Of a stretch of 64,000 bases of DNA, positions 45,258 to 56,927 are shown piece after piece. The DNA comes from Psococerastis gibbosa (Eukaryota > Arthropoda > Insecta > Psocodea > Psocidae), in the NCBI GenBank assembly GCA_963971405.1, contig OZ020488.1, positions 28,291,089 through 28,355,088 of the forward strand, in the 5' to 3' direction. A program made the translations under genes and the position numbers. Position 1 is the first letter of the stretch. The number at the start of each line of letters is the position of its first letter. A model generated the notes under the pieces. That model was not told where the DNA came from. It saw only the letters and a list, made by a program, of their open reading frames with translations, and searched no databases.

Positions 45258-48200
45258 CTAGACTGTTTTTTTTCTTCTGTGTGATACTGTAGTGATCGGA
45301 TCCTCTTCGTCTTCGTCCAGAATATTCTTAATAGAAACGGAGCTGAAACTGATGCTATCATCGATCCCATAGCTCGACGCTGTCTCCCGAAGTTCCCGCG
45401 ATTGTTTATTTGAGTGTTTCTTCTTCTTCTTAATTGATGTTTCTTCGGCAGTTTGTATAGGTCCATCTTCGGATACTTTCCTTTTCCTATCACTTCGACC
45501 AACACTATTACCCACGTTTTGTTTTACCTCATGCACCTCTAAAGGCTGTAATTTTCGTTTTCGTTTTCCACCTTTCGTAATCAAGTTCTCTTCTTGACCG
45601 TTGCTGGCCTTGGCCACATCCATTCTTTTGGGTGTTGCCGATACCGGAATACCGCATATTTGTGCTACTTTTACTAGCTTGGCTCTGGACCTTTGTTGTT
45701 GAAATAATTCAGGGCATTCCATTAACTTTTCAACCACAACTTTCCATTTAGGAACCGTTGGGCAAACATTTCGATATTTATTTAATGTTGACACTGCCAG
45801 TTCAATAATTTGGAGCAGTTGCAAATAAAACGAGATTATCATCTTTGTTTTTGATATCTGTTGATTATAATCCACCAGCATTTTCGAAAATTTACTAATG
45901 AACTTGGACTCGGCAGAACATAGAGCTGTCTTTCTGTCGTCAGTTGCAGTGCTCTGGAGCCGGTCGTTTCTATAGAAGACCTCTAAAAGGTTCAAAAGTC
46001 GGATCTTTTTGAATAACTTTAAATCTTTGTCCAAGAGTAGTATCATTATGTGCTTGGCAATCTTCCAATTTCCATCCCAAAGCATTCTTAAAACCGATGG
46101 GAAAACATTGAACGGAACTTTTCTATCGTTGTTCTTAAAAAATCTGTCCAACAAATTAATGTAGCAGTCTTCCAATTCCTTTGAATCATGTTGGATTACT
46201 TGTGATGCCCTCACAAGTAAACTAGCGCATTCTGTAAGGACAGAGGCCATTTCAGCATAAATTAGGCCAGAAGCGTCCCTCTGGAACATTCCTTTGTGTA
46301 ATTCAACCACATTTTCGTTTTTAACATGTTTCACATTCTCGAACTTTTTGACTGCACTCAGCTTCTTTAAAACACTCTCAGTGCGGTTCTGTAGTGGCCT
46401 CAGGTGGCGATCTTTAACTGCCAACTCCAGGAGGGCTAAAAGAGGTGATAATAAATCCAAACAAGTCGCCAGAGCTGGGTTTGTCGTTGCAATAATTTCT
46501 ACTAAATCCAAAACTCGACTCCTAAAATGAGAAAGGGCTTCATCATCTTTAGATTGTTTTTTCTTGCTGCCTTTAGATGGCCGAAACATCCTAAATGCGT
46601 TGGCCAGGCTGTCGTTTAAGCGTTTTTCTTCATCCTCGTCCATGTCATCCATATCCACGGATTCGTCGTCCGTCATGGTAGCTGAGTAACCTAGGGCATT
46701 TCTTACGGCCATTTTAAGTTTATCGTTGACTGTTTCGTGTTCCAGTTCTTCATCTTCAATCGCTGAATCGTCTGAATCCTCCATGCCCTCGCCATCACTA
46801 CTATCATCTTCATCTCCGTCATCGTCGTCATCTGAATTGTCCGAATCTACATGTTTTAGAACCCCATTACGTCCTTCTGGATCAAGAGCATCTACTATCT
46901 GTTGTAAAGCGGTTGGCGTTAGATGTGGCGTCATACTTGGGAACACAGAGTTGACAACATGTCGCAGAATCTTGTTTTCTCGTGACAATAGAGCCAGCAA
47001 TAGATCAACCGTTACTTCCATCCAATGGGGTTCTTCAGCATCAGATGCATTTTTCGACTTCTGATTCTTTTTATCGCTCTGTATGCGATTATAGCACTGA
47101 AGTAATTCCTTAATAGTACTACTTGCCAGTTCCGGGTCGCGAAAAAGAAGCAGACCCATATGCAAGAGCAGAAGCCGCACTGATGCATAGTTATCGTTAT
47201 GATTATTCATAAAAGTTTTGTTGGCATTTAGAACATTTTTCCATTCTTCTCTGGTAGTCTCACTCAACTCATTGGACACTAGATCTAGGCTCTTGTTGAT
47301 GTAAACAATCAAGTCATTTAAGAGAAGAACAGCTGCATCCATTTTAAAATTTCGAAGCTCAATTGCTTTGAAAAATGTGTCTTTTGCATGTCTTTTCAAA
47401 TCACCCTTCATTTTGCTTGTTTTAAGGAAACCAGCCTCAAAAAGGAACTTTATATGATCCAAGTTCAATGCTACATCTTTTTGGAGAGCTGAGTGAGATA
47501 ACAGGGCATTAAACATAGATAAGAAAAATTGCTTCTCACGTGAAGACCACTCTACCTTGTTCCCAGAGACATCACTTTTAATTGAAATACCGTTTAATAT
47601 GTCTCTAAGCTCCTGCAATAACAATTTCACACAATCCTCATTCAAATTTTCTAAAAGCAAGTGCACCGTTCTAGTTTTTGTCATTTTATCGAAGTTTAAG
47701 TCACCTTTCAGGAGCAGCAACTTAACAGTTTGCAAGCTTAGCTTCTTATCAACATTATCTGCTGTCAGCCTTTTAACAACAATTTCCAATGTTGATTTGC
47801 ACAAGGCCTGAAAATCATTGCCATCAGATTTCTGAGTTTGCACTTTTGACGACAGAAGAAAAATAGTAACAATTTCTGGTTTCAAGACATTTGCAATCAA
47901 TGATGGACTTTCAATAAAATTTAAAATTTTATTGCAAAAGTTCAAAAGAAAGTAACTCCATTTGGGTGTCATTTTATGTTCTTGGCCAAGAGTTAACTTC
48001 CAAAATCGAAGTAAATCTTTTGGTACTTTGATCAGAGATTGTAGAAGCAAGTCCAGCATTTCATTTTGGACAGTGAGAGGGTAATATGCACAACGTGGAA
48101 TGGCTTCTTCACAAAGTTTGTTTTTGCTAGTGAAACGTTCCACCACATAACTCTCGGTTACTTTAGGAAAGCGCCAGGCAGATAGAAACAAAAGTGCATA

Positions 48201-48803
48201 CGACTCATCGGGCAAAGTCTGGGTGCTACTAATATATTCCTGCACAACTGGCCACACTGAAACCTTAAAAGTAGACTTGGATACGTTCTGTAGCAATTCA
48301 ACAAAGAATGCACTGGTAGCGTTTCGTAAATATTGCTTTTGACTTCCAAATACAACTAATTTCTTCAATAAATTAAGTTGGACTTCAGAAGCAAGCTTTG
48401 AAAACGTGCCTGACTGAATAATAGCACCGCACGTCATAACAGTAATAGTGGAAACAACACCTTGTTCACTTTTGCTTAGTCCATTGCTCTTCACTTCGGC
48501 ATCCAACGCCGACAAAATTACTTCTGGAGTTAGTATCTCATTCTGTAAAGCAGCAGCTAATGAGGAAAATAAAACTGACTGGCGTTTTATTTGAGAACTT
48601 GCCATGCCGCGCACAAGTCGTTTGGAAACATAACTCGGTGCACCGGTTTTCCCCACATTTCGATCGTCCCATTGCAAAGCATCGAACAGAAGGATGCACG
48701 TTTTTTTAGGGTTACTTTCACTGGCTAATAACTTTGAAAACAAATTAAAAATTGAACTTTTATCCATATTATTTTTGGCTACCACATGTTCAGATTCCGC
48801 CAT
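45258..48803 (-). CDS. Mybbp1A: MYBBP1A / Pol5-type nucleolar protein, intronless
   Basis: Uninterrupted 1181-aa frame, about the length of animal MYBBP1A. The family (DNA polymerase V/phi family, not an active polymerase) acts in the nucleolus in rRNA transcription and ribosome biogenesis, and binds transcription factors. The N-terminus contains the family-like block YVSKRLVRGMASSQIKRQSV, followed by a long helical repeat region. A strongly acidic tract rich in D, E and S lies at about residues 650-690. The C-terminal tail holds basic clusters typical of nuclear and nucleolar targeting (GGKRKRK near 1076, SDRKRK near 1100, IKKKKK near 1120). The start is the first ATG, MAESEHVV; another in-frame ATG lies at residue 13. 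A minus-strand AATAAA sits at 45226-45221, just past the stop, so the 3' UTR may be very short. It lies tail to tail with V-ATPase H and head to head with ataxin-2. Absence of introns in so long a frame is notable; it shows no decay. Confidence 0.93.
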   Translation of the reverse strand: MAESEHVVAKNNMDKSSIFNLFSKLLASESNPKKTCILLFDALQWDDRNVGKTGAPSYVSKRLVRGMASSQIKRQSVLFSSLAAALQNEILTPEVILSALDAEVKSNGLSKSEQGVVSTITVMTCGAIIQSGTFSKLASEVQLNLLKKLVVFGSQKQYLRNATSAFFVELLQNVSKSTFKVSVWPVVQEYISSTQTLPDESYALLFLSAWRFPKVTESYVVERFTSKNKLCEEAIPRCAYYPLTVQNEMLDLLLQSLIKVPKDLLRFWKLTLGQEHKMTPKWSYFLLNFCNKILNFIESPSLIANVLKPEIVTIFLLSSKVQTQKSDGNDFQALCKSTLEIVVKRLTADNVDKKLSLQTVKLLLLKGDLNFDKMTKTRTVHLLLENLNEDCVKLLLQELRDILNGISIKSDVSGNKVEWSSREKQFFLSMFNALLSHSALQKDVALNLDHIKFLFEAGFLKTSKMKGDLKRHAKDTFFKAIELRNFKMDAAVLLLNDLIVYINKSLDLVSNELSETTREEWKNVLNANKTFMNNHNDNYASVRLLLLHMGLLLFRDPELASSTIKELLQCYNRIQSDKKNQKSKNASDAEEPHWMEVTVDLLLALLSRENKILRHVVNSVFPSMTPHLTPTALQQIVDALDPEGRNGVLKHVDSDNSDDDDDGDEDDSSDGEGMEDSDDSAIEDEELEHETVNDKLKMAVRNALGYSATMTDDESVDMDDMDEDEEKRLNDSLANAFRMFRPSKGSKKKQSKDDEALSHFRSRVLDLVEIIATTNPALATCLDLLSPLLALLELAVKDRHLRPLQNRTESVLKKLSAVKKFENVKHVKNENVVELHKGMFQRDASGLIYAEMASVLTECASLLVRASQVIQHDSKELEDCYINLLDRFFKNNDRKVPFNVFPSVLRMLWDGNWKIAKHIMILLLDKDLKLFKKIRLLNLLEVFYRNDRLQSTATDDRKTALCSAESKFISKFSKMLVDYNQQISKTKMIISFYLQLLQIIELAVSTLNKYRNVCPTVPKWKVVVEKLMECPELFQQQRSRAKLVKVAQICGIPVSATPKRMDVAKASNGQEENLITKGGKRKRKLQPLEVHEVKQNVGNSVGRSDRKRKVSEDGPIQTAEETSIKKKKKHSNKQSRELRETASSYGIDDSISFSSVSIKNILDEDEEDPITTVSHRRKKTV

Positions 48804-49812
48804 GATGGATTGAAATTTGAAAACTGTTTATTTTTGTTTTGTTTACTTGCTATTTTTTCGTCTGCTCTTTTAAAAACCAAATTTAATCAAAATATAATAT
48901 TGGATAAAATTTTTAGATTTACATACCAATTAATCGTAGTGGAGAGTCCCTTAAGTAGTCACTATCTTTCTCCATGAGAACAAATTTATTCCTCTAAAAT
49001 TAAATGAGTTGTTTTCGTTTTATAGCCCATTCCCTATCCATGGATGTTTCAGAATGATTTTTTTTCAGTTGTGTCCAGAAAACTAAAACTATTTCTGCTG
49101 CATTTCTTTAATTTATACAATAAAATTCCTTGAATTATTATTATAGCTCGAAATTTATTATTTTATTTTTACATAAAAGTTTTTTTATTTTCTATAAAAC
49201 AGAATAAACAGTTGGCAGCGCTGTAGTGAAAATGGGCCATGCAGCTACTTTAAAATATAATTAAATAAATTACCCTGGTAATAAATAGAATTTAGTCAAA
49301 ATCTGAGTTTTAATTTTATCTAAAGTATATTATAATAAATTTAAACAGAGTATTGTAATAATAAATATTTAAAGGAAATAAAGATGGGTGTTGCCGCCAA
49401 CTTGACAGACCAAAAATCTGGCTTTGTGTTGAATAAGAATTATTGTATAAAAAAAATAATTTGTTAATTCACCTCGTTAAATAGTGCTTTATCTTATAAT
49501 AATAACGTGGTATTTCGCGCAAAAATTAAAGTGAAGGCTTTTAGCATTGAATCGCGTACGCAGATAAATTGTTTAAACAAATCTATATAGAATTTTCACG
49601 AATGAAGCTGCCATTATAGCAGACTACACATACATACGTCTAATGTTGGCTCCTAAAATATTATAAACATAACACTGGTGTGTCTTATAATAGTAATAAT
49701 TGTTTAAAGTGCAATTAGAATTTCCTGTGAAAGCGTGTTGGCGTTTCGCTTCAAAATTCCGGTCCCAATCAAGAAGGAAGAGAGTGCCGCGGAAGGCGCT
49801 GCTGCCCAAAGC
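48804..49812. promoter_or_regulatory. Divergent intergenic region between Mybbp1A and ataxin-2
   Basis: The 1,009 bp between the two start codons must hold both promoters and both 5' UTRs. It is very AT-rich with T/A runs. Unlike the rest of the window it lacks recognisable MITEs, SINEs or G tracts, which fits purifying selection on regulatory DNA. Short unspliced 5' UTRs are possible on both sides. I could not identify a TATA box or initiator with confidence. Confidence 0.6.
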
Positions 49813-52505
49813 ATGAACAACATGAAGCGAAGAAATCGTCCTAATGTTAGGTCTCCAGAACTGGCTGCTGACGGTGTGTACAACAATAATAATTTTCTTC
49901 ATTCGGCCGCAGGATTAGTTGGTACGTCTGTTCAGATAGAATTAGCGAATGGTTCCCAGTATATTGGGACACTTGCGACATTTTCTAGTCACTTTGATGT
50001 TGTTCTTGAATTTGCCCAAGCGTTCAACAGCCAGATCTCGGAAACCAATGTTCCGAAAAATGTCCTTAGACGAATGATATTTCCAAAAAAAGATATAGTG
50101 CACATGGAGATAAAGAATATTGATCACCTTTTTGCGAGCAAAGATGGCAGTTTTCAGACAGATTTAACTATTAGCAAATTTGATAGAAATGGGCAAACTG
50201 TGGACGGGGAAAAGGAGCTACAACCATGGGTGGGCGATTGCAACGGTGAAGAGGAAGTGGGATTGGATGAAATAGAAGGTTGGGACGCGAATGAAATGTT
50301 TAAAAGAAATGAAGAGAAGTATGGAGTAATATCTAGTTTTGATCATAGCCTATCGGGGTACACATTACCATTAGAGCGTTCCGAGTCTAAAGGTTTTAAA
50401 GAGGCAGAAGCCAGAGCTGCTCGCATAGCAAGTGAAATTGAGAGGAATCCAAAAACACAAGCAAGACTTGAAATGGAAAATGGTGACGAGGAAGACCGGT
50501 TTGCTGCTGTTCAGAGACCTGCTGACGACCGTAATAGCCCACCTCGAGGGGCACTGGATAAAAGCAATAAATATATTCCGCCTGTAAGGCGTCAAGGTTT
50601 TCACGGCCGCCTTAACGCTAGGACAACACCTTTCCCTCCGGGAAGGACGCCTCCTGCGCAATCACTTGAGGAACCCCAAGAAACTAGCTCGCCTGCACCC
50701 CCTGAATTGAATAGTCCACAACAGGTGACAGCTAACTGCGACGACAATCGCAACAACAATACGTGCAGCCCGTCAGCCTCAGTGCCGCCCGCCAATAGTC
50801 CCGCTCCTAATCAGCCGTTACCCCCAAGGAGTAATAATGGTAATCGGAAGCCGACGTACATTATGCCTAGCTATGTATACAATCAACAACAGGCTCCCCG
50901 ATATCCACCACCTGCACCCCCACAACTAGTACCCCACAGGCCTTTACCTCCTAGCGCTGTCGGGAATCCTCAACAAGCACCTCAACCTCTGCAGCATGGT
51001 CCTCCTCAAGCAATGCCAATTGTGTTCGGCCCGCCAATGCCCCCTAATCATCAGGCGCAAATGCCACAAGGTGGTCCAATGCAACCTGAGCCAGTTTCTC
51101 AGCCTCTACAAGTCCAATCTGCAAACCATCCCCCCAGTCAAAGCATAGCTTTGATGCAACAGACTATGGAACAACAGGGAATTCGCGAGCAAGCCATTAC
51201 TCATGTTCATCTACCTCCGCATGGCGTGCCACATGTGCATCCAGCTGGTCCCGTAGTGCAAGGATATGTTCAAGTTCCCCGCGACCATGAATTAGAATTG
51301 CGTGGTCATAGAGGCATGAGCATTCGCGGCCAAGCGCCCCGTGTCTTCCAACCACCAAACGCTAAAAGGTTTCCTACGCCATTTCCTCCTCCACAACCTC
51401 AAAGGAAATCGCGTGGTGACGAAGTCCAGGAGTTGTCAGAATTTAGTAGCAATTTAAAGATATCCGCCGGGGAAGACGAACAAGAGGAGAAGCACGAATC
51501 GCCTCCTCTTGAACAATGGAATAAGGGTCGTTCACCTCCAAGTAATCCCCCAACGGACGATGCTTCGAACGCTTTGAAAAAATCGACATTGAATCCAAAC
51601 GCGAAAGAATTTGTGTACAACCCTGCCAGCAAACCATTTACTCCCCGACCCCCGAACACACCCGGCCCTTCACGACCTCACACCCCACAGACTCCTGCAC
51701 AACCCTTTGGATACTCACCTGGCCCGTTGCCGACTGTTATGATGCCAGGTACCACGTACGTCATGCAGAGCGCATTTCCACACCAATCGCAGCCTCCCCG
51801 AGTTCAGATAACTCCACGCCCAGAGATCACTTCATCCCAAATGCAGGTAAGTGCTATTTGTAAATTGCACTTCTTTTTCATTATTATTTCATCAGATAAT
51901 GCAGTATTATTTATGTAAACTACGAAAAATGCACATATGGAAATTTAATAACTCGGTGCCTTGCCTGCGATTGACATGCAGTTTTAGTGGATTAAGTATC
52001 AAAATCGAAGCCAAAGAATTAATCGCTAACTTTGTATCTTTACAGAAGTCTTAGTCATAAGTTGTATCCAGTCCGATCCTGCGAAAACAACCACGATATA
52101 CGTTATCATGGCCTCCATTATACTTAACTTTTTCTTTTTTGCAATGTATTGCAGGTGGCAGCCGCGACCGGACAACCTTTACTAGCACCAGCGCCGATGC
52201 AACGCTTCATGGCGCCTTACCCGACCCCGCCGCCGCAGCATCAATATCAGCAAATGGTGAGAATGGTTCCAAGCCAGGGGACTCCTGTGATGTTCCATCC
52301 GGAAGGAGGACCTCACGTTCAATACATGAGCCAGCATGGGCCACAACCGCACCCCGGTGGCCAATTCCCCCAGCATCAGCAGTTCCCGGCTACCATGGTT
52401 TACTCGATGCCCATCCCACAGACCACCATGTTACAGTATTTTCAACAGCCCCATCAGCAACCAGGACAGCAGCAACATGTTCAGGTTATTGTACCTAACC
52501 CGTGA
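49813..52505 (+). CDS. Atx2: Ataxin-2, two coding exons
   Basis: RNA-binding translational regulator and stress-granule protein that binds poly(A)-binding protein. Coding exons are 49813-51846 and 52155-52505, joined in phase 0 (ATGCAG|gtaagt ... ttgcag|GTGGCA), giving 794 aa. From this ATG: LSm domain at about 27-105 (GTSVQIELANGSQYIGTL, then HFDVVLEFAQAF); LsmAD at about 155-220 (GWDANEMFKRNEEKYGV, then SGYTLPLERSESKGFKEAEA); proline/glutamine-rich linker; PAM2 motif at 591-604 (STLNPNAKEFVYNP), the PABP MLLE-binding site; PQ-rich C-terminus ending QVIVPNP. The frame is open upstream to a stop at 49705, but there is no ATG before 49813, and MNNMKRRNRP resembles insect ataxin-2 N-termini, so I chose 49813. 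Non-ATG initiation upstream cannot be excluded. There is no polyglutamine expansion. Poly(A) site unknown; AATAAA occurs at 52868, 56583 and 58485. Confidence 0.96.
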
Positions 52506-52617
52506 CAGACGCAGGGTCTTCCTCTAGCCGTATCTGTCAGCGTTGGGTAGATTCCGTTGCTGGAGCGGAGGATCTACTGCTAAAACTAGGTGTTTGGTTA
52601 TCGAGAATATTTGACAG

Positions 52618-52772
52618 GGCCGTTCCCGCCTAGTCTCGGTAAGGATTTCTGTGGGTATAGGCATATAGCAACTGCGGTAGGACCCTTGTCTCGTGAAAAA
52701 GATACACAACGGGCTTACCTGCGAGCAATGTTTACCTGCTGAAACGTTTACCGAGACTTGGTGGGAGCGGCC
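52618..52772. mobile_element. Small inverted-repeat element in the ataxin-2 3' UTR
   Basis: GGGCCGTTCCCGCCTAGTCT and CGGTAA at the left are mirrored by TTACCGAGACTTGGTGGGAG and CGGCCCC at the right. About 155 bp, starting 113 bases after the ataxin-2 stop, so probably transcribed in its 3' UTR. Confidence 0.7.
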
Positions 52773-53841
52773 CCAATCCCCCAATGGAAATTTCTACATT
52801 CATTTAGATTTCGCTCATTATTTTGAGTTAATGTATACAAAATGACTAACTTTTCATTTAATTTTTAAATAAAAAAAGCAAAACCCACAATTTTGTGAAC
52901 TGAACAGATGTCTAAAATTTGCGATAGACGTTACACCAACGCATGCTTATATCTGAATAGGTAACTTTTGTACTGGGCAGGCACCTAGAATTTCCAAATA
53001 AAAATCAAATGGCATTAATTTTAAACTCACATTTCACATCGCCAAGATATGGAAATGAATTAATGTGGATCAATTCTGATTTTATAAGAGTTGGTTGCAC
53101 TTGCGCATAATAACCCGAAGAAAAAACTGTAATCATAGAATCGTTAAATGGCGAAGCATCACTTTATAACACCCTCAGTTGATGTCTTATCTAGGTTTGC
53201 ATTAGATTGAAATTTTAAACTTAAGTTTGGAGAAACTTATAATTAGAGAATTGTTTTTTTGTGATTTACGAATAACTTGTGGATTTCCAAGATTTATTAT
53301 TTTCCCTTTATTACAACTTGCTCCTTGTCCTAACCTTATTCTAGATCTATGCGTCTTCCCCGAGGAATATTACCCTCTTCGAAAGCAATAATTGGTTTAT
53401 CGGAAATTAGGCTAAATGTATCCTGTATTTAGAATGTAAGCTCCTTGGCTCCCCCACAATTTAAATTTTGGTTGTTAAGAAATATATGTATCTTGAATGA
53501 TTCTCGGTAACCAATCACCGAATCCTACTCTTAATTTTTCAGCTCCGTTTTTGGCAACCTTATTTTACTCCCTTAAATCATCATTGATGTTGTTGCTAAA
53601 TTACTTCAAACTATGTTTTAATTTTTTTTCCACTGAGTAACATTAAGGCTGTCATAAACGGACCATATATATTTTATTTTCATTTGAATTTTTGTTGTTT
53701 ATGTCTTTTCGAATTGGGTTTATTCTGTATAATCATAGTCAATATGAGGAAATTGAACACCCCACTTGCGTTATTTTTTTCACAAAGTCAAATTTCACTG
53801 GAAGTAATGGTTTCAAAGCTATTAGTGTAGTTTCATAAGTT
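52773..53841. other. Ataxin-2 3' flank / probable 3' UTR
   Basis: AT-rich single-copy-looking DNA without recognisable repeats, holding AATAAA at 52868. Low repeat content fits a long 3' UTR, but the end is not defined. Confidence 0.45.
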
Positions 53842-54031
53842 AGAAGAAATGTTCCTCTACGTTTCTACGTTTTACTGTATTGTATGTAGCCATCACTAAC
53901 TCACTATGGCAACAGTTATGGCAGACGGGGGATTTTCATTCCTTTCACGCCTTCCACAAGTGTAGTTATGGTATTTTTACGACGGCCGCATACTATAAAA
54001 TCACAATGTAGGGACACATTTCTCCTAATTT
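53842..54031. mobile_element. Small MITE, AGAAATGTTCCTCTAC family
   Basis: AGAAATGTTCCTCTACGTTT at the left, GACGGCCGCATAC inside and AATGTAGGGACACATTTCTC at the right; same family as 18386-18567. Confidence 0.6.
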
Positions 54032-54395
54032 ATGGCATATCTTGACGGATCAATATTTCATTAAAACATTTATTTTGCACCAAAGACGGATTGTGGGGTC
54101 CTCGATTCCCTCTTAAGAGCAAATGGACCCCCGCATTATCCGTTTTTATTGCAAATTTCTCATGAAATTTCAATCAAAGCGTAGAGGAATATTATTACAG
54201 TTTATCACATCTCATGGCTCCACAATCGATATTATATGAGAAATTTGACTTCGCGCAATAAAGTGGGCGGCTTAATTTGCCCTTGAATGCCCTATATATC
54301 GAGACTCTTGGCATATAAAGAATATTTGAATACTAATGGCATCGAAACAACGTATTTTTTAATGAAGTTGTTTTAAATTATCATTACATCAATAA

Positions 54396-54601
54396 TCAGC
54401 TCCACTCCCTCTTGTCTCTCCCCTTCTGATTATTCAACACTTCCTCTGGTACCAGTCCCGCTCTTCTGAGATCGTCCTTAATATGGTTAATGTATCTCTT
54501 GCGTGGTCTTCGTGTTCCCTCTATTTCTTCTTCTAGCCATTTCCTCGCGCATCTGGTGTTATCCATTCGCTTTACATGTCCGAACCAGTTTTCTTCTCAC
54601 T
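54396..54601 (-). mobile_element. LINE reverse-transcriptase C-terminal fragment
   Basis: The minus-strand frame reads WFGHVKRMDNTRCARKWLEE, then EGTRRPRKRYINHIKDDLRR and a stop. The GHV-RM-x-R ... G-R-RP-x-R-x-x-x-x-x-D pattern is characteristic of the end of many arthropod non-LTR retrotransposon reverse transcriptases. It lies downstream of ataxin-2, antisense to it. The catalytic RT domain is absent, so this is a 5'-truncated fragment. Confidence 0.75.
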
Positions 54602-54702
54602 ACACCATTCTTAATAATACTGCACTTGTGCGAGTCTTTACACGCCATGCGATCGGAGACGTGTTGTAACTCAACACGGGTACTAACCTACAGAGGCTGC
54701 TG

Positions 54703-54760
54703 AAGAGGTCAATCGCATACATTCATTAAATTGTTTGTATGCGATTAACCTTTTTTAAAG
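54703..54760 (-). repeat. Short dispersed repeat, second copy
   Basis: Reverse copy of the 18652-18706 repeat: GAGGTCAATCGCATACATTC, then ATTAAATTGTTTGTATGCGATT. Confidence 0.6.
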
Positions 54761-55732
54761 AAAAGAAAAAAAAACACATTACGCCTCACTCTGCAGGTCT
54801 CAAAAATTATGAATGTTCGTAACTGGCGGGATAAGGATATTGTATTGAATTACACAAAAACCTGTATGGCTAAAACCTGAAATAGCGACTGTTAAAACTT
54901 TAAAAGACTTAAGTAATGCCCCATTTAGTTTAAACTCGAAAAACATTTAATTGCGCCAATTTCTTTTAACAATTACCATAATAGATAATATTTGAGCTGA
55001 GGTTGCCCGGGTTTGAGAAAAAATTGAACTGAATTGTTAAATGCGTAGTAGTTGATGTAGCAACCCTATTCAAAAAATGATTTGACGGACTTGGACTCCC
55101 CCTGGCCCCTACTGTAGGTGTACCTCGTATACTAATGCGAACACGTCCCTTAAAATGTTCAAAAAGTGGTTCGGTGTGTTATTAGTGAGAAAGGTGAGCT
55201 GAAATTGAGTGAAAATAACCATTCGGCTTCGTTATTTAAAAAAAAAAATATTTGCACCATCACGCTCTGTGTAAAGAAGAAATTGACACGATTTGCCTAA
55301 TTGTTAAAATTCATAGTTAAATTGCTTAAAAACTGTTTTCCTGCTTTTTCATCAAATCTAGATCCAATACGTATTGTAAAGAATGCAAGCTGCTTGCGGA
55401 CTATTAAATAATGGGTGTATATCTGAACCTAGTACCAACACCTATACAGATTGTTAGTGTAAATGAGACAAAAATAAATTATAACAGCAAAATTAACCAA
55501 TTAATTGGACAACAGCTGAATGTTTAAAATTTTACCAGTACCCCAATTTAAACATCGTGATACCTTTGCATAGTCTTTAAAATTGACAAATTATTTCTCA
55601 AAAATTATAAATAAAATATAATACAATAATGATAAATAATTAAAAATTAACCGCTCGCACTCCGATGTTAAAAAAAAAAGAAATATAATAAACTGAACAA
55701 CCTTTTAAATTAACTATATCTCACCACTAGAA
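54761..55732. other. Downstream AT-rich DNA
   Basis: No gene or element recognised. Confidence 0.45.
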
Positions 55733-56260
55733 GTATTCACTATCCGGTATTTAGCATGCTAAACCGTGTTAAAGCTATTAAATTGAGAATCCCATTCTCG
55801 ATCGTAAATTATTACAATGGAAAATTATTTAGCACAGAAAATTTAGCGAGCCCTGGGGTCCATCGTAAATGTAAATGTAAACAGCCATTTTCATTTTATT
55901 ATATTATTTAATTAATTGGTTTATCATCGGATATTTAGAGTGAGCGATTAATTTTTGATTATTTATTATTATTTTCTTATATTTTTATTTATTTTATGAG
56001 AAATAATTTGTTGATTTTAAATTTTAGCTATCTATATAGGTATCTTCACGATGCATTTCCGAGTTTAAAATTTTAAACATTTAGCATGCTGAATTACATA
56101 GTGAATAACCTTTATATTTACGATTGATGGGTTCGCTAAATTTCAGTGCCTTGCTAAGTAATTTCCCATTGTTACAATTTTCGATCGAGAATGGGATTCT
56201 CAATTTAACGTATTTTACGCGGTTTAGCTTGCTAAATACCGGATAGTGAATAGTGAATAC
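55733..56260. mobile_element. Foldback element, ~530 bp
   Basis: GTATTCACTATCCGGTATTT, AGCATGCTAAACCG and TTGAGAATCCCATTCTCGAT at the left are mirrored by ATCGAGAATGGGATTCTCAA and AAATACCGGATAGTGAATA at the right. Pairing continues to the CATCGTAAAT/ATTTACGATTGATG blocks. AT-rich centre, no coding capacity. Superfamily unknown. Confidence 0.85.
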
Positions 56261-56927
56261 CCCTATTGTTTACATTGTGCCAATCTAAACCAGTATCAAC
56301 CTAAGAGGCTCGATGTTATGTTTCTTATTAAAGTTATCTATTTGAACACTATTACTTTAGAAATGGTTGTCACTGTCAACACTAAATATTAATTTTTTGC
56401 TCCCTTTTTTCCTTTGTAAGCTACTTAGCTAGATAGATGTAAAATTAATACTTTGTATGTTCTGCTGATGGCAACGAAGTTTAAGATTACTTTGAGATAA
56501 ATTAGTATGTCAAGTTATAATTTTGAATGATGAACTGTGTATGGTTTCCGGCTTAAAAAGTTGACAATGATTTGTTACATGAAATAAACCCAAAGATATA
56601 TTTGTTAGGTCTCTTGCGCCTTTGGAGGCGAATGAAGAGTGACTTTATTAAATCAATTGTCACATGGCACCTTTAAAATATAAAATGCCTGTTTGGTGGG
56701 AAATATGTCGCTTCTCTTCTATGTAGAGAGCGCGACTTGCAGCATTTCCCAATACTTTGTACTGTATTTTCCCTTTGTCTGACATTTGATGTTGCACGAA
56801 AACCCGGCCCCAACAATATTATAGTGGGTTTTTCAGATGAAGCCTATACAAAATTTTCTTGATTGACATAAATATGTCAGTGGTCGGTTTCATCATCCCC
56901 TGACATGGGGCTCCTTAATACTTCCTT

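Noticed and set aside
46726-47064. Serine-rich 112-codon frame on + inside Mybbp1A
   Set aside because: It is the antisense shadow of the acidic tract of Mybbp1A.
52139-52498. 119-codon alternative frame over the last ataxin-2 exon
   Set aside because: Shadow of the ataxin-2 frame, which has the matching splice phase and family-like composition.
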